From NCBI GenBank assembly GCA_004431415.1, contig QPMI01000436.1, forward strand, positions 186,001 to 250,000: a DNA stretch of 64,000 nt. Direction: 5' to 3'. Each line of letters begins with the position of its first letter. The first letter of the stretch is position 1. The DNA comes from Cyanophora paradoxa (lineage: Eukaryota; Glaucocystophyceae; Cyanophorales; Cyanophoraceae). Below the pieces are notes generated by a model that saw nothing but the letters and a program-made list of their open reading frames with translations, was not told the DNA's origin and did not search any database. Both the position numbers and the translations under genes were made by a program. Positions 35,801 through 46,494 of this stretch are shown one piece after another.

Positions 35801-36961
35801 GGGCGAGCCCCCGGGGGGTACGGCGGGCCGAAGGGCGAGGTTCGAGGTTGGCCGTTCGCGCTCTGCCGTCCCTCGCTCAAAGAAAACAGATTACTCTCAC
35901 GCGTTGCTGGAGTAATCAACTCCGCAGTGCCTACCCCCCAAGCGATTGCCGTGGTGCTAAATTGCCGAATTCAGCCTCTCGGCAATTTACGGCAATTCAA
36001 AACCATGGCGATTTAACTACTCCAGGCCCTGAGGTACTCCTACAGTAATTAGCTCCGAGGAGTCCGAGCCAGGCGAGCCTCCGACTCTAATTATAAGCTC
36101 CGGAATCCGGCCCGGCAACTTGGCAACTCGGCGGCAAGTCGGCGGCAACGGCCCGGCCGGCGGCCGGCCCCGGTGGCGCCGGCCCGGCGGGCCGGCGGCG
36201 GCGGCGGCGCCGGGCGGCGCCGGCGCCGCCCGCCGGGCGCGGGGCGCCGGCGGCGGCCGGCGCCGCCGGGCGGGCCGGGGCCGCCGGGCGGGCCGGGCGG
36301 CCGGGCCGGGGCCGGCCCGGCGGGCGCCCGGCCCGGCGGCCCGGCGGCCGCGGGCGGCGCGCGGCGCGCGCGTGGCGCCGCGCGCGGCGGCGGCCCTCCC
36401 GCGGCCGCGAGACGGCGCGAGTCCGGACTCCGGAATCCAGATTCCGCCGAGTCCGGTGACTCCGGTCCAATATTTAATTTCCGAAGTTCCGGAGTCCGGA
36501 CTCGGGGAACTTCGGAATCGACGGGGATCCGGCCCGGCGGATTCCGGACTCTGCCAGTGAGTAGGCTTGCGGAGTCAATGCGGAGTCATTGCGGACTCGG
36601 CGCCGAGTCCGACGGTCGGCGGACTCGCGCTCCGGACTTCCGGTCCGTAAGTTCCGGACTCCGCCGGCCGGCCCGGCCGGGAGGACCGGCCCGCGGACTC
36701 GCGACCGTTCGGAATCGCGAGTCGCGACTCCGTTCGGACTCGCGAGCCTCAAGCTCGGAGTCGCGACTCCGACTCGGCGAGTCTCAGCACGCGGCAGCAC
36801 ACATGCACAGTAACAGTAACAGTAACAGTAACACTGTGACAGTCACTGAGTAACAGTAACAGTAATTATAACCAGCCTAGTAGTAGGCTAGTACTACCTC
36901 AGTACTACTACTGCCGTGGTGCTAAATTGCCGAATTCAGCCTCTCGGCAATTTACGGCAAT
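32855..36961. repeat. segmental duplication E, copy 1 (empty retroelement site)
   Basis: Starts at ATCCCTTTTGAAGTCGATTG and matches 44917-50087. Offset is 12,062 up to 33380, and 13,114 after it, where copy 2 carries an extra 1,052 bases. All differences I found are single G or C length changes in homopolymers (for example near 34229, 34378, 34604, 35090, 35216, 35404). Copy 1 holds the uninterrupted target AATCGAT at 33374-33380. No gene is recognised in the block. Confidence 0.92.
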
Positions 36962-38844
36962 TCAAAACCATGGCGATTTAACTACTCCAGGCCCTGAGGT
37001 ACTCCTACAGTAATTAGCTCCGAGGAGTCCGAGCCAGGCGAGCCTCCGACTCTAATTATAAGCTCCGGAATCCGGCCCGGCAACTTGGCAACTCGGCGGC
37101 AAGTCGGCGGCAACGGCCCGGCCGGCGGCCGGCCCCGGTGGCGCCGGCCCGGCGGGCCGGCGGCGGCGGCGGCGCCGGCGGCGCCGGCGCCGCCCGCCGG
37201 GCGCGGGGCGCCGGCGGGCGGCCGGCGCCGCCGGCGGGCCGGGCCGCCGGGCGGGCCGGGCGGCCGGGCCGGGGCCGGCCCGGGCGGGCGCCCGGCCCGG
37301 CGGCCCGGCGGCCGCGGGCGGGCGCGCGGCGCGCGCGTGGCGCCGCGCGCGGCGGCGGCCCTCCGCGGCCGCGAGACGGCGCGAGTCCGGACTCCGGAAT
37401 CCAGATTCCGCCGAGTCCGGTGACTCCGGTCCAATATTTAATTTCCGAAGTTCCGGAGTCCGGACTCGGGGAACTTCGGAATCGACGGGGATCCGGCCCG
37501 GCGGATTCCGGACTCTGCCAGTGAGTAGGCTTGCGGAGTCAATGCGGAGTCATTGCGGACTCGGCGCCGAGTCCGACGGTCGGCGGACTCGCGCTCCGGA
37601 CTTCCGGTCCGTAAGTTCCGGACTCCGCCGGCCGGCCCGGGCCGGGAGGACCGGCCCGCGGGACTCGCGACCGTTCGGAATCGCGAGTCGCGACTCCGTT
37701 CGGACTCGCGAGCCTCAAGCTCGGAGTCGCGACTCCGACTCGGCGAGTCTCAGCACGCGGCAGCACACATGCACAGTAACAGTAACAGTAACAGTAACAC
37801 TGTGACAGTCACTGAGTAACAGTAACAGTAATTATAACCAGCCTAGTAGTAGGCTAGTACTACCTCAGTACTACTACTGCCGTGGTGCTAAATTGCCGAA
37901 TTCAGCCTCTCGGCAATTTACGGCAATTCAAAACCATGGCGATTTAACTACTCCAGCCCTGAGGTACTCCTACAGTAATTAGCTCCGAGGAGTCCGAGCC
38001 AGGCGAGCCTCCGACTCTAATTATAAGCTCCGGAATCCGGCCCGGCAACTTGGCAACTCGGCGGCAAGTCGGCGGCAACGGCCCGGCCGGCGGCCGGCCC
38101 CGGTGGCGCCGGCCCGGCGGGCCGGCGGCGGCGGCGGCGCCGGGCGGCGCCGGCGCCGCCCGCCGGGCGCGGGGCGCCGGCGGGCGGCCGGCGCCGCCGG
38201 GCGGGCCGGGGCCGCCGGGCGGGCCGGGGCGGCCGGGCCGGGCCGGCCCGGGCGGGCGCCCGGCCGGCGGCCCGGCGGCCGCGGCGGGCGCGCGGCGCGC
38301 GCGTGGCGCCGCGCGCGGCGGCGGCCCTCCCGCGGCCGCGAGACGGCGCGAGTCCGGACTCCGGAATCCAGATTCCGCCGAGTCCGGTGACTCCGGTCCA
38401 ATATTTAATTTCCGAAGTTCCGGAGTCCGGACTCGGGGAACTTCGGAATCGACGGGGATCCGGCCCGGCGGATTCCGGACTCTGCCAGTGAGTAGGCTTG
38501 CGGAGTCAATGCGGAGTCATTGCGGACTCGGCGCCGAGTCCGACGGTCGGCGGACTCGCGCTCCGGACTTCCGGTCCGTAAGTTCCGGACTCCGCCGGCC
38601 GGCCCGGGCCGGGAGGACCGGCCCGCGGGACTCGCGACCGTTCGGAATCGCGAGTCGCGACTCCGTTCGGACTCGCGAGCCTCAAGCTCGGAGTCGCGAC
38701 TCCGACTCGGCGAGTCTCAGCACGCGGCAGCACACATGCACAGTAACAGTAACAGTAACAGTAACACTGTGACAGTCACTGAGTAACAGTAACAGTAATT
38801 ATAACCAGCCTAGTAGTAGGCTAGTACTACCTCAGTACTACTAC
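35948..38844. repeat. 966-bp tandem repeat, three units
   Basis: Units begin GCCGTGGTGCTAAATTGCCG at 35948, 36913 and 37879. Each holds an AT-rich leader with GGCAATT words, a very GC-rich core of GGC/GCC palindromes, a region of GACTC/GAGTC words, and a tail with CAGTAA repeats and CTAGTACTACC. Unit lengths differ by a few bases, mainly in the GC core. One full unit and a stub lie at 49070-50087. Reading frames in the core are long on both strands and look like composition artefacts. Confidence 0.92.
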
Positions 38845-39551
38845 TTAGTAGTACTACCTCAGTACTAGCCTGAGTACCAGACTACTAGCCCTAGTAGCCC
38901 TAGTAGTAGGCTTACTTTGGTAGGTACCACCGTACCAGGGTAGGGCAATTGGGGCAATTGGGGCCTGGACGCTGCCAGTACTAGTGGGGCCGGGGCCAGT
39001 GCAGCTGGCATCATGGCATGCATATGCGCAGTACCGTAGCTATACTGTAGGAATGCTTTTTTAGCCGATGTTTTAAATTGCCGTATATTGCCGAGAGGCC
39101 GAATTCGGCAATTGTAAGCCACGGCAATTCTGAGGGGGTAGGGCTAAACGACCGCTTTTGTATGGCGCTATAGAGCGGAAATCTGGATTCGGCAATTTAT
39201 CGCCACGGCAATTCCGGTTTCGGTCGAATTCGGCAATTTAACTACGCGGCAATTTAAGCAATCCTACAGTAGTACTACTAGGCTACTAGGCTAGCCCGGC
39301 CGCTAGCTATAGCCTATAGACTATAGGACCAGTAGTATAGGTGCATCGATATATCGAGCTGAAGCTCCACGGGCCACGCGGTCTCCACTGACTCTCCAGT
39401 GACTCTCCACCCGGCCCGTGTGTGACCCGGGTCGGAGACTCGGAGTCCGAGGCTCCGGGCGCTAGAGGCGCGCCGCGGTAGTGCGCGTACCGGTTTCGCC
39501 CAGCAGCCGCTGAGCTCGAGCCAGCTGCAGCAGTTGCCGCAACGAACATCC
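38845..39551. other. spacer with GGCAATT words, upstream of the glycoprotein gene
   Basis: Between 39065 and 39270 the motif AATTGCCG/CGGCAATT occurs about nine times in both orientations, as in the leader of the 966-bp repeat. The promoter of the plus-strand gene that starts at 39552 should lie here, but I see no defined element. Confidence 0.5.
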
Positions 39552-42045
39552 ATGGCGAAGAAGCTCATGATGAATTGCAAGCAAGCGAGCGCGGCCCGCT
39601 CCTCGGAGGCCGCGACCCTAGTTCTCGCCGCCGTCCTCGCCTGCGCGCTGCCTTGGGGCGTCTGGGCTGGCTCCAGCTTCGACTCGCCCGACATCGCAGC
39701 CTTCGCGGTGCGCATGCGCGCAACTTCGCATGCGCAGCGCAAAATCAATCATGATACCGATATCGATGAGAGCGCGCGCAGGTGAGCGCAACGGAGATCA
39801 ACGTGACGCTAACGAAGGTCGGGGGGACCGCCGGCCTCCAGGCCGGCAACGCCTCGTGCGGGCCATCCCTGGGCGTTGTCGCCTCGTGGAACAGCACTGG
39901 CGTCGTCCTCGACGCCAGCGCGACCGGCAAGTGGACCACGATCGTCGGCGGGCTCCAGCCGGACACCACGCGCGCATTTTGGTGTCGCTTCAGTTTGAAG
40001 CTCCTTCTCTAATCCCGTAACTGCACAGATACGTTTGCTGGGGCAAGCAGCAGAACACTTACAGCCCGCCGAAGTGGAGCAAGGTCGACAACCCCCTCCT
40101 CGACACGGACAACCTCCTCGTCAGCGGCACGAACGAGTGGGAGCGCGACGGCAAGCGCGTCAACGTCACGACGCTCGCCCTGCCCCCGACGCCCTCCCCC
40201 AGCCCCAGGCAAGCTCCACGTTGGATTTCGAATTCCAATGCGATCGCTTTGGATTTCACGCATCTAATCAGTGCGCGCGCGCAGTCCCTCCCCGTCCCCG
40301 TCCCCGTCCCCGTCCCCGTCCCCTTCGCCTTCGCCTTCAGCGACCCCGTCCCCGAGCCCTTCGTACGTTCCCCTTTAGATTCGCCCCGTTCGACCCCTAG
40401 GCCTTCTCTGGCCTCTAACCCAAGGGCTTTGTTCGATGTGAATCGCCCGGCGGCCGCAGAGCTAGCTCCACGCCTAGCCCGAGGTACATACATCTGGCCC
40501 GTTTCACCTCGTAATATATATATGCTCTGATTACACCCGTACTCAGCCCCTCGGAGGTGCCTATGACAACGCCGACGGCGGCGCCCACCCCCACGGCCGT
40601 CCCATCGAATCCGACACCGGCCCCGACCCCCGCCCCGGCCACCCCGTCTCCCACCCCACTGGTGCGTTTAATTTATATTATTCGACAAATTCAATGATCG
40701 ATGATTTCATTACGGCTGACGGGACACGTGCGCATGCGCTGCGCCACGCTGCAGCCGCCGCTGCCCCAGACCGTGCAGATCATCATCCAGGGCTTCTCCG
40801 TGAGTCCTTCTTTCTTTTCACGATTCTGCAGCCCGGCGGCCGCTGCTTTATTTTGGGTTCGAGCTCATATATTTACGTTGACAGTTCAACACGTCCGTGG
40901 CGACGCGCCAGCCGGACGGCTCCTACAAAGTGCAGCTCCCCGCCGCCGCCGTCCAGGCCCCGCAGGTGCGCATGCCCCCGCGCGCCCCATTATGCAAAGA
41001 AAGCTCAGAGCGAAACTGACTCTGGCCCTCGGCCCTTTTCTGCAGACGGGCAGCAACGGCTTCTCGGTCATCCAGGCCCGGAACCTGCCGGTCAGAACTT
41101 CAATCTGAGCCCATGCAAAATGTATGCTCAACATATGCATACGTACATGTTTCACAGGCCGGGGAGCGCATCAAGATTCTGATCGTGGACCCGGCGACGG
41201 GCCAGACGGTCGATGCCGAGGGCGAGGAGGTCACGGGCAACGAGATCCGCTTCCGTGCGCTTTCTTTTGCCTTTGATTAATGGCCTCCGATCCAATTCAA
41301 ATGACGATTCTGACTTCTCTCCGATCCGGTGCGCAGTGGCGCCGAAGCGCCCGGGGGCCCGCCGCGCGCTGCGCGCCTTCACCACCGGCAACCGCGTGCG
41401 TTCACTATATCAACGCCTCAGCTCCAGGGCGCCTTTCGTTTCGTCTCGCCGTCTATATTGCGCCCATTACAGCTTCATTCAAGCCCGATCTCGCATTACA
41501 GCTTCATTTGAGCATATAGTTTCTCATTTAATCGAAGGTTTTCGACTCGCGATATCGCTCACGTTAACATTCAAGAGCGCAGTACGACCTCCGGATCGAG
41601 AGCGACGCGGCGCCGCCTGCCTTCGCGCCCCTCGTCCTCGGCGGCGCCTTCGTCGTGCGCATGCGCCCCCGGACAGGCACTAGCTTGATCTTTGGGACAT
41701 AGCGAAATTAAATACTCAGATCTCTGATGATCATGATGAGACATTCTAACTCATTCAAGCCATGTTCATTATGACCAACTGCGAGAATATTAATAGTATG
41801 TACTCACATCAGTGACTCACATCGCGTCGCAGTGGACCCCGACGGCCGCGGCGGCCGCGGGTATCCCGTACGTCTCCGCCGCCGCCGCCGCTTCCGCCGC
41901 CTCGGTCCGCCCTCCGGACCGGCTTCCTTGAGCTTCGAATTTCAATCTGACCGTCGGACCCGGGGGGCGTCTCGCGCAGGGCCTCGCGATCGGCTTCGTC
42001 CTGAGCCTGGTCGGGGCCGCGGTCGGCCTCCTCGCGCTCCTCTGA
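39552..42045 (+). CDS. secreted or membrane-anchored glycoprotein with Ser-Pro linker
   Basis: Thirteen exons join in phase to a 417-aa protein: 39552-39707, 39782-39969, 40029-40208, 40285-40362, 40547-40661, 40755-40799, 40885-40965, 41046-41090, 41158-41254, 41337-41395, 41583-41654, 41833-41904, 41980-42045. The N-terminus has a hydrophobic signal-like core (ATLVLAAVLACALPWGVWA). The first ectodomain contains NVT, NAS and NST glycosylation sequons, and LQPDTTYVCW, which resembles the G-strand of fibronectin type III-like domains. A (SP)n and PTPAPTPAP linker follows, as in algal cell-wall glycoproteins. A second domain of about 130 residues is unrecognised. The C-terminus (GLAIGFVLSLVGAAVGLLALL, then stop) suits a membrane or GPI anchor. 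Introns 2 and 3 use GC donors (39970, 40209). An ATG at 39534 is an alternative start. Confidence 0.85.
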
Positions 42046-42820
42046 TCATGAGCCGATTCTCGACGTTGCAAATTGAAGCTATATCGATCTGTCCACGTCG
42101 ATCCGATGATCGTTAATAAACAGTACGAGTGAAGGTAGCTGCATGCTTCGAATTCAGCTAATTATAATCAGCCAGCCACGTTTTCGAGTTTTTCGTTTCG
42201 CTTTCGATTTCAATCCGCATTCTCGTAAATATAGTATTTCGATTTTAATTGCATTCCGCTGTATCAAAGCAGTATTTAGATGTGACTAAAAGGCTTTGCA
42301 GCCAACGCTCTTCAAGTACCAGGCTTTGTGATTGGCTGAATAAAGTGCACGCCCGGCGGCCGGCCGCCGCCGGGCCGGGCTGCTCATGATCATGATCCGA
42401 TGATCGGCGCGCCGCAGCGTTGCATGCGCGACGTCGACGTTGCAATTGTGGGCCTAATCAAGTCTAACAATTGCAATATGTGCCGGGGCGCTTAGCCTTG
42501 ACCGGTACCACGCGTGTGCATGCGCACGTGCGCAGCCTCTACTAGGCTAATTTGCAATTGCCTGCAACGCCCGGCTTCTAATCATGATCACCGCCTGGGA
42601 TTTCCCGGAGTCCCGGCCGCGCAGAGCTTTCGAGGCTCAAATGCAGCGCATGCTTTTTTATTTAGCAATATTGACCGCCGGAATTTAGCAATATAGACCG
42701 CCGTGTGTGACGGCGTTATCATCATAGTATCGATATCCATAAGCATATATATCCAGTACCTCGGTATCCATGGGATGCCGGCGCCACGCCCAAGACTCAA
42801 ACATGGTTCGACGTCCGGAT
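42046..42820. other. spacer between convergent genes
   Basis: No coding region is supported. It separates the plus-strand glycoprotein gene from the minus-strand transporter. The word TTTAGCAATATNGACCGCCG is present twice in tandem at 42660-42700. Confidence 0.5.
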
Positions 42821-44265
42821 CTAGAGGCGGGCGGCGCCCTCGGGGCTTGCCCCCTGCCCCCGCGCCAGGTCGCCGACGACGGCGGCGACGGAGGCGGCGG
42901 CGACGAGGGCCCCGGCGCAGGCCATTCCGACCGCGAGCGAGGTCCGCAGGGCCCCGCCCGCGGCCCGCAGATCCGCGCGTAGAAGAGCGGCGGAAGGATC
43001 GTCGTCTGCAGCGAGATCGCCCTGCGGAGGGCCGGGATCGAATCGTGTCAGATCGAATCAGATCAGATCAGATCAGATCAGATCTGATCTGAGCGCACAA
43101 GGACCCGACGAGGCTCGTGAAGAGAGCGAATCTGAGGCGAGAACGATCACCCGAGAATAAACTCAGGATGGAACGCTGAAGGGGGGGTACGCACGAGTCC
43201 GTGAAGAGGGCGGCGCAGGCGGCGGTGGTGAGGACGATGCCGGCGCGCAGGGCGGCCACCAGCGGCGCCGGCGCCGGCGCGCCCTCCGCCTTGTGGGGCA
43301 GCAGGAGCGCGGAGAGGGAGAGCACGAGGGGTAGGCCCACCTGCGGGGGGGAGGGGGGTGGGGGAGGGGAGGGGAGGGTAGGGGCGCGCTCAGCAGAAGG
43401 AAGGGACAGGAAGGAAGGGCAAGGGGAAGGCAGGAAGCCCGACCCCTAGGCGGCTGGAGGGGAGGTAGGCAGGCGGCTGGGAAGGCAGGAAGCCCAACCG
43501 GGGCGGCGCCGGAGGAGGGGAAAAGGAGGCTGGGTGCGGGCGTCGTGGGGAGGGTGCGGGCGCCGGGGGACGGGATGGGGGCGGGGAGGGGGAGGGCGGT
43601 GGGGCGGGCACATGTACACGATGGGTCCAGTGGGAGAGGAGGGGGGAGGGGAGAGGAGGGGTAAAGGGGCAGGGAGGGGAAACGAGGGGTACGCGGGGCG
43701 TCGTCGAAATATAGTGGGGGCGCCGTCTAAAAAGCACATATTTAGTGGGGTGCGGGGCGCACGATGGGCGTCGTGAGAGCGACGACGGCGCTCATGCTCA
43801 GCTGAGCGCCCCGCGTCAGCTGCCGGGGAGGGAGAGAGGGAGGGAGGGGAGGAATGGGGGGGAGGGGGGAAGAGGCGGGGGGACAGCTAGATCGAAGGCT
43901 AGACGGAGACCCAACAGCGGAACGGGAAGGATCCGAGGGGGGGGGGGGGGTCAGGGGGGTACGCGCACCTGGACGGCGGCGGCGATGTAGCCCTCGGTGA
44001 TGTTCAGAACGACGATCTGCTGCGTGGCTGCGCGCGCGGCGGGGGCGCGGGGGCGCGTCACGCGTGCCCACAAGGGCGAGGTGGGGGAGGGACTGGGCAA
44101 TATATCGACGGAGGCTGGACTCCGCGCAAGGCTAGACACAGGCTTCAAAGAGGCTTCTAATGAAGGCTGAAGACTTCTCACTGCAAAGGCTTCTAATTGA
44201 AAAAGGGCACCGGAGCCGAAGGCGGCGTAGGCGGCGACGGAGAACGAAGCGTAGAAGGCCAGCAC
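42821..44265 (-). pseudogene. amino-acid transporter (AAAP/SLC36-38-like), 3' part only, with frameshift
   Basis: Exons 44265-44211, 44027-43969, 43819-43763, 43340-43195 and 43021-42821 join in phase. They encode membrane-helix sequence in the order expected of the second half of an AAAP permease: AFYASFSVAAYAAFGSATQQ, VVLNITEGYIAAAVQ, AQLSMSAVVALTTPI, GLPLVLSLSALLLP, and ISLQTTILPPLFYAR. In the last exon the frame then appears to shift by one base: the next helix-like stretch (LRTSLAVGMACAGALVAAAS) and the stop at 42821 are in another frame. No first-half exons are found upstream. Instead, degraded CTAAGATC and GGCGCACGAGGGCGATGGCC repeats lead into the segmental duplication at 44917. Either the gene is truncated by that rearrangement, or its 5' part is elsewhere. 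The shift could also be a sequencing error. Confidence 0.6.
43046..43092. repeat. GATCA pentamer run
   Basis: A tandem run of AGATC/GATCA words ending in AGATCTGATCTGAG, in the intron between the last two transporter exons. Confidence 0.85.
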
Positions 44266-44499
44266 CTGGGGGGAGGGGGGGGGGGGGGGTCGGTCAGCGG
44301 AGGGAGGGAGGGAAGGGAAGAGGAAACGTGAAAGAGGGGGGGGGGGAAGCCGAGGGGGAAGGCGCTCGCCCGGCCCGGTGTCGTGGGGACGCGGGGGAAG
44401 GTGGGAGGGGAGGTGGGGGGTGGGGGCAGGGGGCTGGGGGGAGGGCGGGGAGGGAAAGCGGGGGGTCGGGGCGGGGTCGGGGCCGGGGCGGGGGCCCGC

Positions 44500-44916
44500 A
44501 CGACGGCGATCTAAGATCCCTCTCTAAGATCTTAAGTACGAAAGGGCGCGGGCGCACGACGGCCTCCTACGTTCTCGAGGGCCCGGCCCGGGGCTTCGAG
44601 AAGGCTTCTAAGATCTAAGATCAATTGATCTCTAAGATCCCTCTAAGATCTTAGAGGATCTTAGAGGAGGTTCAGATCTTAAGACCTCGACTGCGCCTGG
44701 GGGGGCGGCCTCAGAGGGCGCACGAGGGCGATGGCCGGCGCCCAGTCTTAAAGTCTAACATCTAAGCTTCTTTCTAACATCCTTTCCTTAAGCTTCTAGC
44801 ATCCTTTCCTTAAGCTTCTGAACTTATGATTCGGAAAGGGGGCGGGCGCACGAGGGCGATGGCCGGCGCCCAGTCTTAACGTCTAACATCGAAGCTTCTT
44901 TCTAACATCCTTTCGA
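44500..44916. repeat. degenerate CTAAGATC / GGGCGCACGAGGGCGATGG repeats
   Basis: The word TCTAAGATC recurs about eight times at 44510-44680. A unit GGGCGCACGAGGGCGATGGC followed by CGGCGCCCAGTCTTAA occurs at about 44715 and 44840. On the minus strand each unit ends in a splice-donor-like GTGCGCCC. These may be remnants of duplicated transporter exons. Confidence 0.55.
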
Positions 44917-45435
44917 ATCCCTTTTGAAGTCGATTGCGAGCTCGAGGGGTGTCAGCGCTCGCAAACCGTGAACTTGGGTAGGGTACCGTTGGAGGCGGTC
45001 TTAATCATAATTATATAAAAGGCACTTGTACCATGGCCAGCTGCAGGCTTGCAAATTGTGCGTGCTGGCGAAACTGCGCATGCACTGCGGCAGCTGGCCA
45101 TGGCCGGTCTGGAAGGCGCTCACGCGCGCCTTAACAACGTGCTCTAGCCATAATACTGCGGCACTATTGCGCATGCGCAGGGCCGCTTGAGGCGAGGTGG
45201 TGAGTACATATCTACATCTGAAGCCGCAGGCCTAGGTGGGCGAGCATGAACATGTATACGTAATTCGGGTTCGAGCGCGCAAGCGTGATGAGGGCCCCGC
45301 GGCCGGGTGCACGTGTCACGTGTCGAATTCGACGGCCGGTGCCGGTTCCGAATTTGCCAGCGCTAGCCGGCCCGGGAGGCGCGGCACCGGTTCCGGTCGA
45401 GAGAAAAAAAATATTAATTGCCGAAAATGAAGATG

Positions 45436-46494
45436 AATCGATTTTTTTTTTGAGAGACTACGGTGGGGCGAACCCCCCGTAGGTAGTGATATTAAAGACA
45501 ACAAAGCAATCACAAATCAAAGATACAGTAAACTAGCACAAAATATATACAGAATCAAGAGGGATCACGAGAAAGGACACGATCAGAAGAACGCAAAAGA
45601 TAAGGAGAACGAGCACGAGGAGAAGGAGTAGAAGAGCTCAAGGGCGTCGATGCAGAAGTACTAGTCACACTAGAACGACGAGGAGCACGGGGACGCAGCA
45701 AATAAGGAGAACGAGCACGAGGAACTACAGTCGAAGACGAAGATCTAGACGAAGACGACAAGACAGAGCTAACAGCAGAACTAGAAGACGTAGTCGCAGG
45801 AGGCAAAGGCGGTAGAACAGTAGGAGAGGCGAAACGTAGGACACCACTAGAGGGGAAAGTCGAAGCTGGCGGAGTGTCTAAACGGAATCGAGATTGTAGA
45901 GTTGGTAAAACAATGGACGGCTGAAGACTAATCTGAGGAACTGGGGACGACACGAGGAAAGGGGCAGAGCTCGGGTGCAGACTCGGAATCGGCAGTATAA
46001 GAGGAGGGGCGAAACGCAAGCCAGTAGTGACAGGGAAGGCAGACGATGGGGCTGAACCAGGCGGGAGAGGCAAATATAGCGAAGTAGAAGAGAGAGAAGG
46101 GTACACACGAGGAACGTCACCATACACAAAATACTCGCTGCCAAAAACTATACGGTCTGACGGTCGCTGAAGATAAAGAGGCGGAACTGCCTGAGGGCTA
46201 ACAGTGAGAGATGGAGGAGGAAGAGGCAGAGCTAACGACAAAGGGAACGGAATCAAAGGTACAGGGAAGGCATGGAATACACGAGGAACTGGAAGGTGGA
46301 GGGGGCCAGTGCTCCTAACTAACATCGATGAAGCATCTGATGGAGGTGACGGCAAAACAACTGAGGGTAAACTAAGTTGAGGTGAAGCGAAGATTGATAC
46401 AAGACTATCATGAATCAAAGGGGGCCATGCAGGAACCGGCGGGCGAGGTGGATCTGGCGGGACAGCCAGAGGGGAAGCCGAAGGTACAATCGAT
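45436..46494 (-). mobile_element. zinc-finger retroelement, copy 2, 5'-truncated
   Basis: The insertion 45443-46487 (1,045 bp) lies between AATCGAT target duplications at 45436-45442 and 46488-46494. It begins, on the plus strand, with nine T (poly(A) tail on the minus strand) and the same 3' hairpin as copy 1. It matches 17684-18720 without gaps and with about two base changes, so it lacks the 5' part that carries the zinc finger. The uninterrupted target is at 33374-33380. Confidence 0.95.
45555..46487 (-). pseudogene. 5'-truncated copy of the zinc-finger retroelement ORF
   Basis: Carries only the Pro/Ser-rich C-terminal part of the ORF seen at 17787-19209, ending in SPYLLRSSDRVLSRDPS. The C2H2 finger is missing. 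Confidence 0.85.

Noticed and set aside
36087-36853. 200-aa Gly/Ala/Arg-rich frames in the 966-bp repeat core
   Set aside because: Pure GC low complexity with frame changes between units caused by homopolymer length.
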